Positions 39,555 through 52,761 of a stretch of DNA of 64,000 nt are shown here, piece after piece. The stretch is taken from NCBI GenBank assembly GCA_029783825.1, contig JAREIK010014604.1, positions 32,451 to 96,450 on the forward strand, in the 5' to 3' direction. The notes beneath the pieces are model-generated. The model was not told the DNA's origin. It searched no databases and worked only from the letters and a program-made list of their open reading frames with translations. A program made the translations under genes and the position numbers. This stretch comes from Sapria himalayana. Lineage: Eukaryota; Streptophyta; Magnoliopsida; Malpighiales; Rafflesiaceae. Numbering within the stretch: position 1 is the first letter of the stretch; the number at the start of each line of letters is the position of its first letter.

Positions 39555-42205
39555 ACCAAAATTGTAAAAGTATTTGTTAGATATTAGTGACTTACTAATG
39601 ATGCTAAATAAAGGTGTGAAATTTATCACTCTCTAGTGATAAAATACCCAAGAAAAAATAGCTAGCTACATAATTCTAGATTATTTTCACCTTAGTTGAA
39701 ATTATACCCTTTTAAACCATGCAAATAACTTAAGCACTAAAAATTGGTCAACTAACGTAGGTGGTCTTAATTATTAAATACCAGTGTTGCAAGAAAGTTA
39801 TAGTTTATGATGTGATCAACTAATTTAATACAATCATATTAAATAGTTTCTTGGTGTGAATATTTTATTCCAATATTTAGTGATATGTGTGAGTTTAAAA
39901 AAACATTTTGATTTTAAATATATCCCTATAAAAATAAACATTATTATTACTATCTTTGTCATTAAATAAGTTAATAATATCAGATGACCGAATAAAGAAA
40001 CTCTCCAATGTTAAGCTCCTATCTTGAAAATGAGATATTGAAAAAAAGGCAAGATGAACTAACATTATAAGTGTAAGAACTAATTTGCCTCATCAGATGC
40101 TTATTCCATGAAACAAATAATTGATCTCCAAGATACGAGTCGGTCAAAGAATTCATAAGAGGTAATGAAGATGAAAGTGGGAATTACTTCATTGTGGCTC
40201 TACCAATGGTATGAGGCCAATTCATAGTGAAAAGAATGATTATCCCTTTTTAAATGATGAGCTTTCCACTAATAGTTTGCATGCACCCATGTAACATTGC
40301 CCCTCCTCCCAAACATGATCTCATGTAAGATATCAATATTAGTAAATGACTTATCATTGTTTGAGCAATCCTACTAACAGTTCACGTGACTCACTAACTT
40401 GAATGAAAATACAAAATATGAAAACTAATAAAAGTTATATGAACATCAATAATTATTTTTTGTATCATTACTAGTGAAACATTGAAAAGGTAAATAGATC
40501 TAGTAGAGAATTAAAGCCCAGACTTCATATCAATTACATATCAAAGGCATAATGAATGCGTCAAATGACATCTTCTCATTAACACTTAGTTAGCAAAATC
40601 GAAACTACAAAATCTAATCTACATACCCAATTTTCCTTATTCATTATGAATGATGGGATCACAAATCTATATTCAATCAATAAAAAATTATGAATGATGG
40701 GATCACAAATCTATATTCAATAAATAAAAAATTTTGAATGTGGGATATGATCTATAGTTATGCATAGTGTTCCCAACTAGCATGTGTGGTCCTAACTTAG
40801 GCCTTAACTTGATTTCATTAAATTCTATAGGAATCAATCAATTTCTCAAATGTTTTTTGAGACATTTTCATTGCTCAATATTTAAGCTAATGGTAGAAAA
40901 AAAATGTTAGCTTGCTTCAAAAATATTAAAAACCAAGGAGAGTCGGTGCATAGTTTTATTAGAAGAATTGGGTATGTCATGCAGCAAATAAATTATGCAA
41001 TATTGATGTAATACTAATTCCTTTGAATATCTATAATTAAAGTTACCAACAACCTTAGAAGAGTTATTCAAGTGGGTGAAAAAAAAATATAATTCAAGAA
41101 GAAAATGCATGAGCAATCATCTTGGATATGATGATAGGAAAACTCCTAGTTGAGAACGCAAAAGTTATAATCATTAAAAACTTGATGTTTAATTAGAAAA
41201 ATGAACAATATGTCTTGGCTACTCACCATTATTAATGTTAGATTATCATGAAGTCAGCTCCCTTAATATCACTTATACATAGATTTGATTAATGTTCCAA
41301 CACATTATCAAGTTTTGGTGGTGGAACCTTACCTATTAAGATCCATCAAAAAAAAGAAAGATGATACTATTTTTAGAATCATTAGGATCATGCACTCAAC
41401 ATAGATGAAGTTGTCTGACTAGGATATATGAAATGATATATTAGAAATTTCCATTGAGCAAAGGGTGTAACCTGGAGAATGGATGCAAACCCCAAAGAGA
41501 TCATGACTATTTCAGTAAAATTCTACTTATTGATTAATTACTCATATGGTAGATTCACTTATTACTATTATAATGCTAAATGCAAAAAAAAATACTTTTA
41601 ATGATACTAGCTATAGCAAAGGCATGAACTAACATATGTAATAATATGATATTAAATTATGTAATAATAATCGATAATTTCATTATCTTTTGTACCATTA
41701 AAACCAACTTGAGTAGAAGCATCACATCAAGATACTCTAGTACTCACTATTTGAATTATTGGAATCAAAGTCACATGTATGCTAATAGATATGTGCATCC
41801 TAGTAGATCTATTGAAATGTCATGATATTAAGAAATGTCATGGCTCATTTGGCTTTCTCGACCTTCTCCTCACTATCAAATAAATTGATTTTAGCCAATA
41901 AATATCTTGATATAGCACTTTCCTTAAGCATTCTTATGTTAGTATTTTCAAATCTCATTTTCGGATTGTCTTACATACTCTTCTTCCCCTTCATTTTATC
42001 TTTTCATCACAATAAGTAATTTAGAAAGTATATATTCAAATGATGAGCTAAAGGTTGGATAAGAACTAACAGATTAAATTTCTACATGGATCCCATATCT
42101 TAGATCTCCATAACATATAATATTCTGATAATAGAACTAATTTAGGTCACTATTAGGTATGAGATAAAAATCACTAATTGAAAGAATGTAGGCTTCATCA
42201 TTTTG
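39555..42205. other. Inner end of right arm: unassigned degenerate retroelement-like DNA
   Basis: Forms the right end of the 8.5 kb block that splits the gypsy element (33663-42205). It holds the frame 41822-42019, unrecognised and duplicated at 29680-29877, and the possible gag trace at 40850-41500. No LTR pair is visible that would define the block as one element. Confidence 0.5.
40850..41500 (+). pseudogene. Possible degenerate retrotransposon gag remnant, right copy
   Basis: Plus-strand frames contain TLEELFKWVKKKYN and IKNQGESVHSFIRRIGYV-like pieces compatible with a plant gypsy gag, broken by numerous stops. Same as 30202-30852. Weak call. Confidence 0.25.
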
Positions 42206-43664
42206 CATTATCATATGAAAAAAAAAACTCATATGACTAGGAAGAGCACTCACTTTGAGTGGGATGAGAAGTGTGAAGCTACTTTCCAAGATTTAAAAAA
42301 TAAGTTAGTTTCAACCTCATTTCTTACTTTGTTAGATGACACGTCACTTTATGTAATTTTCACTAATGCAACCTTAAATGGCTTAGTCTATGTGCTTATG
42401 TTGAATGAATGATTCATTGTTTATTGGTTCAGAAAGTTGAAGTTGCATGAGAACTACCCTACACATGATTTTGAGCTAGTAGCAATTATTTTTGCATTAA
42501 AGTTTTGAAGATGTTATTTGTATGGTATATAAAGTTTGAAGAGTAGTGAGATCATAAGAGTCTCAAGTACTTGTTCACTCAAAAAGAACTCAACCTAAGG
42601 TATAGAAGATAAATAAAATATCTAGAAGACTATGACTTTACATATCAATATCATCTAGGCAAAGCTAATGTGGTGATTAATGCATTAAATTGGAAGTATA
42701 ATAAAAATTTGGTTTTTTTGAGACTTCAACATTGGAAAATTGTGGATGTTATAAAATACTTTGGATTGCAAGAAAATGAGGAAACAAAGCTATTTTGTCT
42801 TTATAGTTTGAGATTTCAACCTACACTAATTCAACAAATAATTGAAGAACAAAAAGAAGTTACTGAGTTGTTGAAATTGTTTCAAAAGCAAGAAAATGAA
42901 GGCAGCACTAAGAACAAACTATCGGTAGATGGTGGGCATCAATTTATAAGTAGTCTTTTTAATTCTTCAAGGCTTGAGGTAAAACATGTTGAAAGAAACT
43001 CATCATTCTAAGTTCTCGACGCATCCATGAAATGTGAAAATATACAAAGACTTGATAGGAAACTTTTAGTGATCATGCATGAACAAGATTGTGGTGGACT
43101 TAGTAAAAAAGTGCTTGATATGCCAGCAAGTGAAAGTAGAGCATCAAAAATTTAGAGGGTTATTACAACCTTTGCCAAATTACACATTAAATATGGGTAG
43201 TAATGACTATGAAATTCATGATATAGGGCTATTGAGGACTTCTAGGATAATACAATATTATTTGGGTCAATTATTAATAGGTTGACCGAATCATCCTATT
43301 TTTTACCTATTTAGGCTAGTGACTCCTTGAGTATGTTGTCCAAGTTGTACATAAGGAAAGTTTTGTGATTGCGTGGAGTTCTAAATTCTATTATTTCAGA
43401 TAGAAATCTTTAGTTAACTTCACATTTTTAGCATAGGTTTCGTAAGATCTTAGAAGATATGCTTTATGCTTACTTGCTTGAGTTTAAAGGTAGTTGGGTT
43501 GAACATCTATCATTGATTGAATTTTCATATAATAATAGCTTTTAGTCTAGCATTGGTTTGATACCTTTTGAAGCTTTGTATGGTAGACTTTATAGGTTTC
43601 CAGTGTGTTCGGATGAGTTGGGTGAACTGAATGAGCTTCTGCTAGATCTAATTTATGAGACTAC
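42206..43664 (+). pseudogene. Ty3/gypsy RNase H and integrase half, right copy
   Basis: In order on the + strand: HMTRKSTHFEWDEKCEATF (42230-42300), NATLNGLVYVLM and the HENYPTHDFELVAIIFALKF block (RNase H), then YQYHLGKANVV (end of RNase H). KCLICQQVKVEHQKF (43079-43285) is the integrase zinc finger and IPFEALYGRLYRFPVC (43558-43640) is the integrase core end. Several frames and stops intervene. It is collinear with the protease-RT half at 32460-33662 on the same strand. It ends at the CACTA insertion (TTA then CACAACT at 43668). Confidence 0.88.
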
Positions 43665-43667
43665 TTA

Positions 43668-44520
43668 CACAACTAAAAATTACGAGAATACCGACCAAAT
43701 TACCGACCTAAAAATTTGGTCGGTAATTTCCGTCCAAATCACGACCATTTAGTGACCAAAAAATGTATCGATGAAAAAAATTTCCAACCAAATTTCCGAC
43801 CAAAGATCGATCATAATTACTGACCAAATGTTTTTGGTCGAAAATAGGTCTATTGAGTGGTTATCCAATATATTACCAACCATTTAATAACCAAAAATAT
43901 ATTACCATTAAAATTAGTCAGTACAGTGGGTTTTCACATTATTTATAACTTTATACTTACCGACATTTTACCGACCAAATATATAGGTCGGTAATTACCA
44001 ATCAATTCACGACCAATTTAGAGATTAAAAGAGGCGCATCAGAGAAAAATAATTCCAACCAAATTTACGACCAACTACCGACCATATATTACTTACCAAA
44101 TATATTTGGTCGGGAATATGGTTCGTAAATTAGGAGAAAATTAACAAAAAATATTTCCGAAAAATTACCGATAATTTAATGACCAAAAATATATAACCAT
44201 TAAAAATGATCGGTAAAGAAGTTATTCAATATATTTATAAAGTCGTAATTACTGACCAATTTACCGACCGAATATTTAGGTCGGTAATTACCAACCTTTT
44301 CACGGCCGAATACCGACCATATCTCCCGAACAAATATTTTTGATCGAAAATTAGTCAGTAAATTAGGATGGAAATAGGGAATAGAAATTACCAACAAATT
44401 ACCAATCATTTAATGACCAATAATATATTACCATTAAAATTGGTCGGTAAAGTAGACTTTCAATTACTTATAAATTTGTTCTCACCGATAATTTACCGAA
44501 CATAATTTTGATCGGTAATT
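43668..44520 (+). repeat. CACTA terminus and subterminal repeats, right copy
   Basis: Mirror of 27180-28031. TTACCGACC and GGTCGGTAA variants recur every 15-40 bp in both orientations. Presumed transposase-binding region and promoter of the element. Confidence 0.88.
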
Positions 44521-44944
44521 CATTGTTTTAATTATTTGATTTGAAAATCATTTGATAAGTCATTAAAACCTAAAATCATCGAAACTCCATCATTTTTTTT
44601 GAATCAGAGCTTACTGTAAGCATGAAATTGAAAAATTTGATCTTTCTTCTGAATCCAGGTAAGTTTTTCTTTGTTCTTCTCCTTCAAATTGCTTATACAT
44701 ATCGCCATTTCTTTGAATTATATATAGACAATCGGAATTTCATTTTTTTAGTATATTCGGGTATTAGGTTTTTTTTCTCCTTCTAATTTCTTAATTTTTA
44801 CTTCAATTTCATTTAACCTAATATGATTTCGACTCAACACAATTAATTAAACTATAATTTTTTATTTTTTATAATTTGTTCATCAACTGCTTAGATTTTT
44901 AGGGTTTTAGTGATTTTGATTTCAATTACATGATGTTTGCATCC

Positions 44945-45010
44945 GAATAATCTTAATGCTATTGGTTTATATTTATATAATCCTATGACATTATGTATAA
45001 ATATCTATAC

Positions 45011-45051
<41 letters not shown>

Positions 45052-46782
45052 GTTTTATGTTAAATCAAACTTTTATTTTATGTTAAATTAAAATGTTTCT
45101 AACAGTATATATAAACTTTTATAAATTTATATAATCATATGATATTATGTATAAATGTTTATACTTTAATATATATAAATGTGTTATATTATAAATACAC
45201 ATTGATATGTTTATATCAACATTTAATATGATCTATAAATATTTATACATATATATTAATGTTTATAAATATCTATATAAATTTACATTAAACTATCCGT
45301 TTATATAATTTTTTATATAATAATTATGTAATATTAAATGATTATACATTTTTGTAAATATTTATATTACATTTTATTTTTTATATAAATATAGAATATT
45401 TATAATGTTTATATAAATGTGATATATATACTATATATTAATTATAAAAGTGTTACATATATATAATAATATTTAAGTAACATTTATAAAAATATTTTAT
45501 TCACAAATATTATATAGATACACGTGTTTAATTATATAATCATATGTCATTTTATATAAAAATATCTATAACTATATTTATAATAAAGTATACTATTTTT
45601 ATTACTATATTTATAACTCTACATAACTAATTTGTAACTATATAATAATGTATAACTATATGTATAATTCTATATAACTATATTTCTAAAAAAATATATA
45701 CTATATGTATACTAATATGTAACTATATATGATTATATTTTACTAAATGCATACCTATATAAATGTTAATTATAATTTTATCTTTAACTACAAACATATG
45801 TATAACTATATGTGTATAACTATATATAAATATTTGTATAAATATGTAACACTCTATATAATTAAATATAACTATATTTGTTACTATATATACATATATG
45901 TATTCATATAATTAAATTAAAATATTTGTTTATAACGCTGTATATATTTATGTACACCTACTTATCACTAGTATAAATATATCTATATATAACTATTTGT
46001 TTAATTATATATAACTATTTGTTTAATTATATATAACTATATATATTATATGAATAATAATATATAACTATAAATAAGTGTATCTTACAATATGTATAAG
46101 TATAAAAGCTTTATACATACTAATATTTAAATATATACTTTACAACTTATATTTAATATATATTTGTATATATTAGTATATAAAAAAGTATTTTACTATC
46201 TCTATACCTATACATAACTATATGTATAAATATATAAAATTAAATGAAAAAATATATAAACCTACATGTATAAATATACGTTTAAATATATGTGTAGCTA
46301 TATGTATAACCACATGTAATAATATTTATAATTACATGTATAACAACATACAACATTATGTTAAACTATATGTGTATAACTATATATAAATATTTGTATA
46401 ACTAAATTAAATGCCTATATAATTATATATAACTATATTTGTAACTATATGTACATATATGTATTAATATAATTAAAGCAAAATATTTTTTTATAAGGTT
46501 GTTTATAATTATGTATAACTACTTATAACTACTTGTATGAATATATTTATATATAACTATATGTTTAATTATATATAACTATTTATAACTATATATATTA
46601 TATGTAAAATAATATATAACTATAAATAATTGTATCTTACTAAGTGCGTAACTTTAAAAGTTCTATGCATGATTATATTTAAATATTAAATTTACAGCTT
46701 ATATTTAATATATACTTGTATATAGTAGTAGATAAAAAAGTATTTTACTATATCTATACCTATACATTACTAAATGAATAAA
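44945..46782. repeat. AT-rich array of GTTATA/TATAACTA motifs, right copy
   Basis: Mirror of 24901-26760. It includes a (TA)n run at 45015-45049. The array resumes after the LINE at 53974-54200, so the LINE split it. Confidence 0.8.
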
Positions 46783-46800
46783 TATATAAAATTAAATGAA
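46783..46800. repeat. LINE target-site duplication, 5' side
   Basis: tatataaaattaaatgaa, exactly repeated at 53956-53973. Length (18 bp) and AT-richness fit target-primed reverse transcription by an L1-type element. Confidence 0.9.
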
Positions 46801-46849
46801 GAATACAAGTTGACAGAAAGACGGGCTCTCGCGATAACCCTTGCTCTCG

Positions 46850-47400
46850 CGAAAACTCGGCGAAAATTCTCCTGCGGTTTTCTCTAGATTTTCTCTCTCG
46901 CGATTTATCTTAAATAAACTGTTATGTGAATTTCTTGAATGAATTATTGTGCAAATTGCTTCGTGAATTGCTGTTCGATATAGGTTCTCTCACGATTTTC
47001 TCTCTAATGTTTTTATCTTGTGATTATCTTGAATAAACTGTTAATGTGAATTGCTGGGTGAACTATCGTGTAAATTGCTTCGTGATTTGCTGGAAGTGCT
47101 CCTTGGTTCGTGTAAGCACAAACTACCTTGTTTTTATCTCTAATTGTTTTTATCTTGTGATTATATTGCTGGAAGTGCTCCTTGAATTGAATAAACTATC
47201 GTGTGAATTGCTTTGTGTAAGAAATAATAAACTAAATTAGAAGCCGGAAGTGCTCCTTGGTTCTCTCACGAAAATCCTCTCCCGATTTTCCTGCGTTTTT
47301 CTCTAGCGTTATTTTCTCGCGATTAGTAAACTGTTATGCGAACAGTTGAGGGATTTATTGCGCAAATTGCTTCGTTAATTGCTGTTTGATAGTGTATAGT
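46850..47400 (+). repeat. Internal tandem repeats in LINE 5' UTR, right copy
   Basis: Copy 1 (about 46860-46980) and copy 3 (about 47280-47395) both read cctgcg-ttttctctag, then a ctcgcgatt block, aaactgttatg, and caaattgcttcgt-aattgct ending in gata. Copy 2 (about 46985-47085) is more diverged, and a fourth partial one follows. Repeats of ctggaagtgctccttg lie between them. Confidence 0.78.
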
Positions 47401-47481
47401 TTATGTGTAACTGCTGGAGTGTGCAACGAAGAAAGAAGAACACTCCATTACTGTTCAAACCAAGCCCAACTCAAGGTGAGA

Positions 47482-48858
47482 ATGGAAAAATCTGACTTAT
47501 TATTAAATAATAAGTCTTTTGCCTCGATGGTGAAGGGATCCGCGCCGATTTCACGAATTCAAGGGAACAAAAATGCGCTCCCGACCATCATCTTCTCTGC
47601 CAAGGAATCTCGAAGGCTCTTAGAACCTTTCGAATACACGCTCGTTGGTAAGTTCTCTCACGGCAGGCCTCGCGCGATTGGAGTTCAGAAATTCATCGTC
47701 AATTTAAAGCTCAAGGGGAAGGTGAAATTTGCTGATTTCGATGCCAAACATGTCGTGCTCCAATGCTCTCTACTGGAAGATCAATATCATCTATGGCAGC
47801 GTGGATTATGGCAAGTTGATGGCTTCCCCATGCGTATACTGAAGTGGACAAAGGATTTTACTCCTCTTGAAGAGGCGCCTATAGTCCCGGTATGGTTTAC
47901 ATTGCCTTTTCTGCCACTCCATCTTTTCTCTGAAACATCTCTCTATGCAATTTCATCGTGTTTGGGTAAGCCCATGTTATGAGATGAAGCCACAAGAACC
48001 ATGTCAAGGCCGAATAAAGCACGTGTATGTGTCGAGCTAAACCTCTTAACTAAACCGCCTGACAAAGTATGGATAGGTAGTGGTGAAGGGGAACAGGCCG
48101 ATGGGTTTTGGCAAACTGTCATCCCCGAAAGCCTCCCTCCCTACTGTACAAAATGTAAGAGGCTCGGGCATGATAATTTATCGTGCAAGGTGGGGAAAGA
48201 AGAGCATAACAACAGGCACCAACATGAAGGAGGAGGTAGGAAGGGGATGCAATGGGTAAGGAAAGAGGAGGCTTCACTTCTCAAACAAAATATCCAGCCG
48301 AAGGGAGATCTGGACAATGGAATAATACCAAGCATTCCACCAGATTATCCAAATATTACCCAAGAAGAAGGAACCCTGATAGAGACTAACTTGGGGATAG
48401 AGAATGATGTTAGCTTAAAAAAAGGATGTGAGGAGGTAAAACACAAGAGAAAATATAACAAAACATCTAAAACAAGAATTGTATTGAAAGAAAAACTTGA
48501 TGATTATGCGTGGATAGACGAGGATCTTCTGGATTTTCCTGAAGAAGATTCAGTAATTTTTAGTTGCCCTTCAAGTCATAAGGGTGATGTATCTCAAGAC
48601 GAGCCTGAGGTGAAAGCAAAGGACGATATATATATTTATAATGAAGATTGGGAAAACCTTTCAAGAACCCAATCCATGGAGGCCCTAAAGCAAATGGCCA
48701 TGGTGCTCGGAAAACAGGTAAAATATAATGAGATTAGGCATGAAATTCCTCACACTCCTAAAACAGTAAGAAATACGAAAAAATATGCTAACATGTCTTA
48801 TGAATCTAAGTGTACAACTTGAGCCCAAGCTAAATTAATTTTTAATGGTAATGGATAG
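47482..48858 (+). pseudogene. LINE ORF1: DUF4283 and CCHC zinc-knuckle protein, right copy
   Basis: I prefer the Met at 47482 (MEKSDLLLNNKSFASMVKG) because this motif is a usual start of this protein class. The DUF4283-like domain runs to about residue 165 and is open up to a TGA after LGKPML (47980-47982), which is also present in the left arm. From 48001 the frame is open again through MSRPNKARVCVELN, GFWQ, the CCHC knuckle CTKCKRLGHDNLSC and the acidic tail to a TGA at 48820-48822 (Arg codon in the left arm). The ancestral stop probably overlapped the ORF2 start at 48851-48858. One or two point mutations separate it from an open frame. Confidence 0.88.
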
Positions 48859-51800
48859 ATGCCTATATTGGAATGTTAGGGGGGTAGCTAATAGCCCCAC
48901 GATTAATAGATTAAGACTTTTAATTAAAGAACATAAAATCTCACTATTGATTATTGCAGAACCAATGGTCCTGCAAGATCAAATAAATAAATATAGAGAA
49001 CTTTTAGGATTTAATAAGGCTCATGCTAACCTAAATAGTAAACTTTGGATTTTATGGCACAATAAATTGAAAATTGAAATAATAAAAGATACTGAACAAA
49101 TAGTACATTTCAAATTAGATAAGAGCACAAATCAAATAATCTCAGCAGTTTACGCAAAAAATGACAAACAATCTAGGTTGGCTTTATGAGAAGAAATGAA
49201 AGATATAGCAATTAGAAATTTACCTTGGATTATAGGAGGCGACTTTAACATAATTAGAAGCCCTCAAGAAAAGAAGGGTGGCAAACCACCGGATAAGGTA
49301 GCCATGAAACAATTTAATGACACAATAGCCATTACTAATCTAATGGAAATTGATTTCACTGGTTCGAGATATACCTGGTGCAATAATTGGAAAAAAAGAG
49401 GAGTAATCTGGGCTCGACTGGATAGGATAATGTGTAACACAAAGTGGGTCACTTCACAAGGGATTACGGGGCTTAGACACCTAAATAGAACTTGCTCTGA
49501 CCATAGCCCCATGCTTATCACGATTCAAAGTAACCAGGGTAATACATCTAATTTTAAATTTCAAAATATGTGGGTAAAGCATGCGAGCTTTGCAGGACTT
49601 GTCAGAGAGTCTTGGAAAGAGCCAGCAGAGGGTAAACCGATGCAAGTTCTATTAATTAAACTTCTGAGGCTAAAAGCTTGTTTAAAAACATGGAATAAAG
49701 AGGTTTTTGGAAAATTAAACCAGGAGCTAAAAAAACTAGGAGAAAAAGTAGCCAAGCTAGAGCAAGATTTTGACTCCACTAATAATAATGAAACTCGGAT
49801 AGAATTAAGTAAGGCTAAAGGAGAACTGAGATTGAAATTACACATGGAAGAAATTTATTGGAAACAACGAGCAAAAATAAAATGGTTAAAAGATGGTAAT
49901 CGCAATACTAAATTTTTTTATAATATGTCTAAAATAAAATCTCAAAAAAACAAAATTAAAGGTCTAATAAATAAAGAAGGAAAATGGGTAGAAAATGAAA
50001 AGGAAATAGGAGCTCTCTTTAAAAATTTTTTTGAAAATCAACTATGTAGTCAGTCTTGTAGGACAGATAATTCTCTAATGCAAGAGATTAGGGCGACTAT
50101 TACGGAAGATCAAAACCAATTAATGGAATTGATCCCAGAAGAACCAGAAGTTAAACAGGCTATCTTTAGTCTTGATAAAGATAGTGCAGCATGACCTGAT
50201 GGTTGGAATAATTATTTTTTCCAGGTAAACTGGAATACGATTAAAACTGAGCTAGTCCCTGCAATTGCAAGTTTTTTTGTAGGTGCAGAAATCCCAAAAT
50301 CATGGGTAAAATCTTTTATAGTTTTAATTCCAAAAAAAGAATCACCACAGAAATGTGAGGATTATAGACCAATAAGTTTATGTAATGCTATGTATAAAAT
50401 ATTGGCAAAAATATTACAAAATAGGCTAAGCTTAATTTTACCTTCAATAATATCTCAGGAACAAACGGGCTTTTTAAAAATAGATTAATGATTGAAAATA
50501 TAAAACTTGCATCAGAAATGATGAAAGAAATAGGAGGTAAATCTAGAGGAAAAAACTTAGTGGTCAAACTAGATCTATCGCAAGCCTTCGATAGAGTGGA
50601 GTGGGATACCCTTTGCTTTGTGTTAAGAATGTTCGGCTTCTCTGAGCTAACCATAGATCTAATATATAGATGTATTTCAAGCACTTGGTTAAGAGTCCTA
50701 GTAAATGGTAAGTTAAGTGAGGAATTTAAACCAAATAAATGTTTAAGGCAAGGGGATCCGTTATCCCCCCTTCTTTTTGATATCTATTTAGAACTATTAA
50801 TACGAAACTTGAATAAGAAAATATCCAAAGGTAAAATAATGTCATTCAGACAACCAAGAAATACACCCAGAATAGGCTGTTTAGCTTACGCAGATGACCT
50901 AATAATATTTACTAATGCTAGCAAAAAGTCTTTAATGAATCTTATTGATCTTCTTCAAATATTTGAAAAAGAGACAGGCCAAATGGTTAATAAAAGTAAA
51001 TATCAGTTCATGCTAGCTAAAAATGAAAAATTAAAGTTAGTAGATAAAATAAAAATATTACAGGTTTCGCAGAAATTAAAGGGGCATTAATGTATTTAGG
51101 TTGTCCGATATATGAGGGAAGGTTGTAGGAAGAATATCTAACTTACCTTCAAGATAAGCTTAGAAAGAAAATAGCAGGATGGAAAGAAGAGCTCCCGGGA
51201 TTCGGGGGGAGGATTACGCTGCTTTCACATGTATTACAAAGCACGTTAACACACATTTTATCAGTGATACATCCCCCTAAAAAATTTATTAAAAAACTTG
51301 AATCAGAAATGGCTAACTTCTTATGGGGTAAAAAACAAGGCAGAAATAAACTATACTGGAAGGACTGGAAAAGTATCTGTTATCTGAAAGAGAAAGCAAT
51401 ATTAGGTCTAATGAGCCTCCAGGACTTGGCAGCTGCCTAGGACTGTAAAAGCTGGTGGAGACTTAAAGGATGCGATAATCTTTGGGCTAAATATATGCGG
51501 TGCGGTCAAGATATTTAGATAAAAAGAATAAGACCACTAAGAAAGTTTCGAACAGCTGGAAGTCAATGGAAAAATAAAAAGAGATAGTAGACTCACACTC
51601 TATACTAAAGAAGAGTGGCTGGAAATAGACGTTAACACCACAAGGAAATTTTTCCCTCAAGTCGGCAAAAGATTTGGTCAGAAAGAAAAAACCGGCTCAA
51701 ACTCTATTTAAATGGGTATGACAAGAAAACATCCCGCAAAAAATGTGTTCTTTCACTTGAAGGCTTTAATGAATGCTATACCTGTAGATAGAAATATACA

Positions 51801-52761
51801 AAAGAAAGGAATAAACATGGCATCAAGATGCGAATGCTGTTCACAAGCGGTTGAAACAACTGATCATTTGCTTTCTAACGGACCCATCGCAGCAGAAATA
51901 TGGAGAGAGATGGAAGGGGAAAAAAGAATATGCAAAATAGATGATGGATTAATAGATATAGTTAAAAAATTGGAAAAAGAATACACGAAAAGCCCCACCA
52001 GGAAATGGCTTAATCAGAAATTACCAATAATTATTTGGTGCATATGGAAATTTCGAAACAAAAGTAAATTTGAAAATATAAGGATGAATTTAATAGAAAT
52101 TATAAAAGATATTAGAAAGGAGATATGTAATATATCAATAATAAAACCGATAGTTATACAGGAAATGAAACAAGAAAAGAAGATTGAGAAAGAATGGGAT
52201 CTCACATACAAAGTTTTAAAATAGCAATGGGCTAAATGTATACAGTGGAATGCTCCGCCGGTTGGCAAACTCTCACTTAATACGGATGGGAGTTTTAGCA
52301 GGGACACTGGAATAGCAGGAGGAGGCGGGGTAATAAAAGATCATATAGGGACAGTACAGAGAGCTTTCACCAGATCTAGTAGAGCCTCCTCGGCTTTAGA
52401 ATCAGAAATTAGAGCATTAAAATCATGGTTAGAGATATGTAAGGAGCTAAACTTTAAAAACATTGAAGTTCAGGTAGACACAAAATTACTAGTTGATACA
52501 GTAATCAATAAGAAAATATTATGGAGGTATGAAGAGGATCTAGAAGTAATTCTTAGTCTTTTGGACGAACTGAAGGCCTCAATAATACATATATATAGAG
52601 AAGCTAATAATCTAGCGGACAGTCTATCTAAAATAGGCACCACCAGAGGAGATATAGAATATAATGAGAAATACATGCCAAATAAACTAAAGGGAATAGC
52701 ATGTTTAGATAAAATGGGTTTTCCTTATATTAGAACAAATAAACAGAACCCAAAGATATGA
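48845..52761 (+). pseudogene. LINE ORF2: APE endonuclease, reverse transcriptase, zf-RVT and RNase H, right copy
   Basis: Endonuclease motifs in order: WNVRG, AEPMV, GGDFN, SRYTW, ARLDR and SDHSPM (48845-49540). RT: YRPISL, KLDLSQAFDRVEW, RQGDPLSPLLF, YADDLIIF with both catalytic Asp, and GQMVNKSK (50360-51000). zf-RVT at 51712-51910, with CECCSQAVETTDHLL. RNase H at 52245-52761 with LNTDGS, ALESEIRAL, QVDTKLLVD and EANNLADSLSK. Breaks: TGA at about 49187 and in the GPDG motif at about 50192 (both shared with the left arm), one-base losses at about 50471 and 51055 (right arm only) and stops in the thumb region. Enzymes for target nicking and reverse transcription, now dead. Confidence 0.94.

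Noticed and set aside
33663..42205. One complete 8.5 kb LTR retrotransposon splitting the gypsy element
   Set aside because: The edges can be read as TG...CA with tcattt on both sides, but no LTR pair, primer-binding site or clear polyprotein was found, and the left edge is scrambled. Left as an unassigned insertion.
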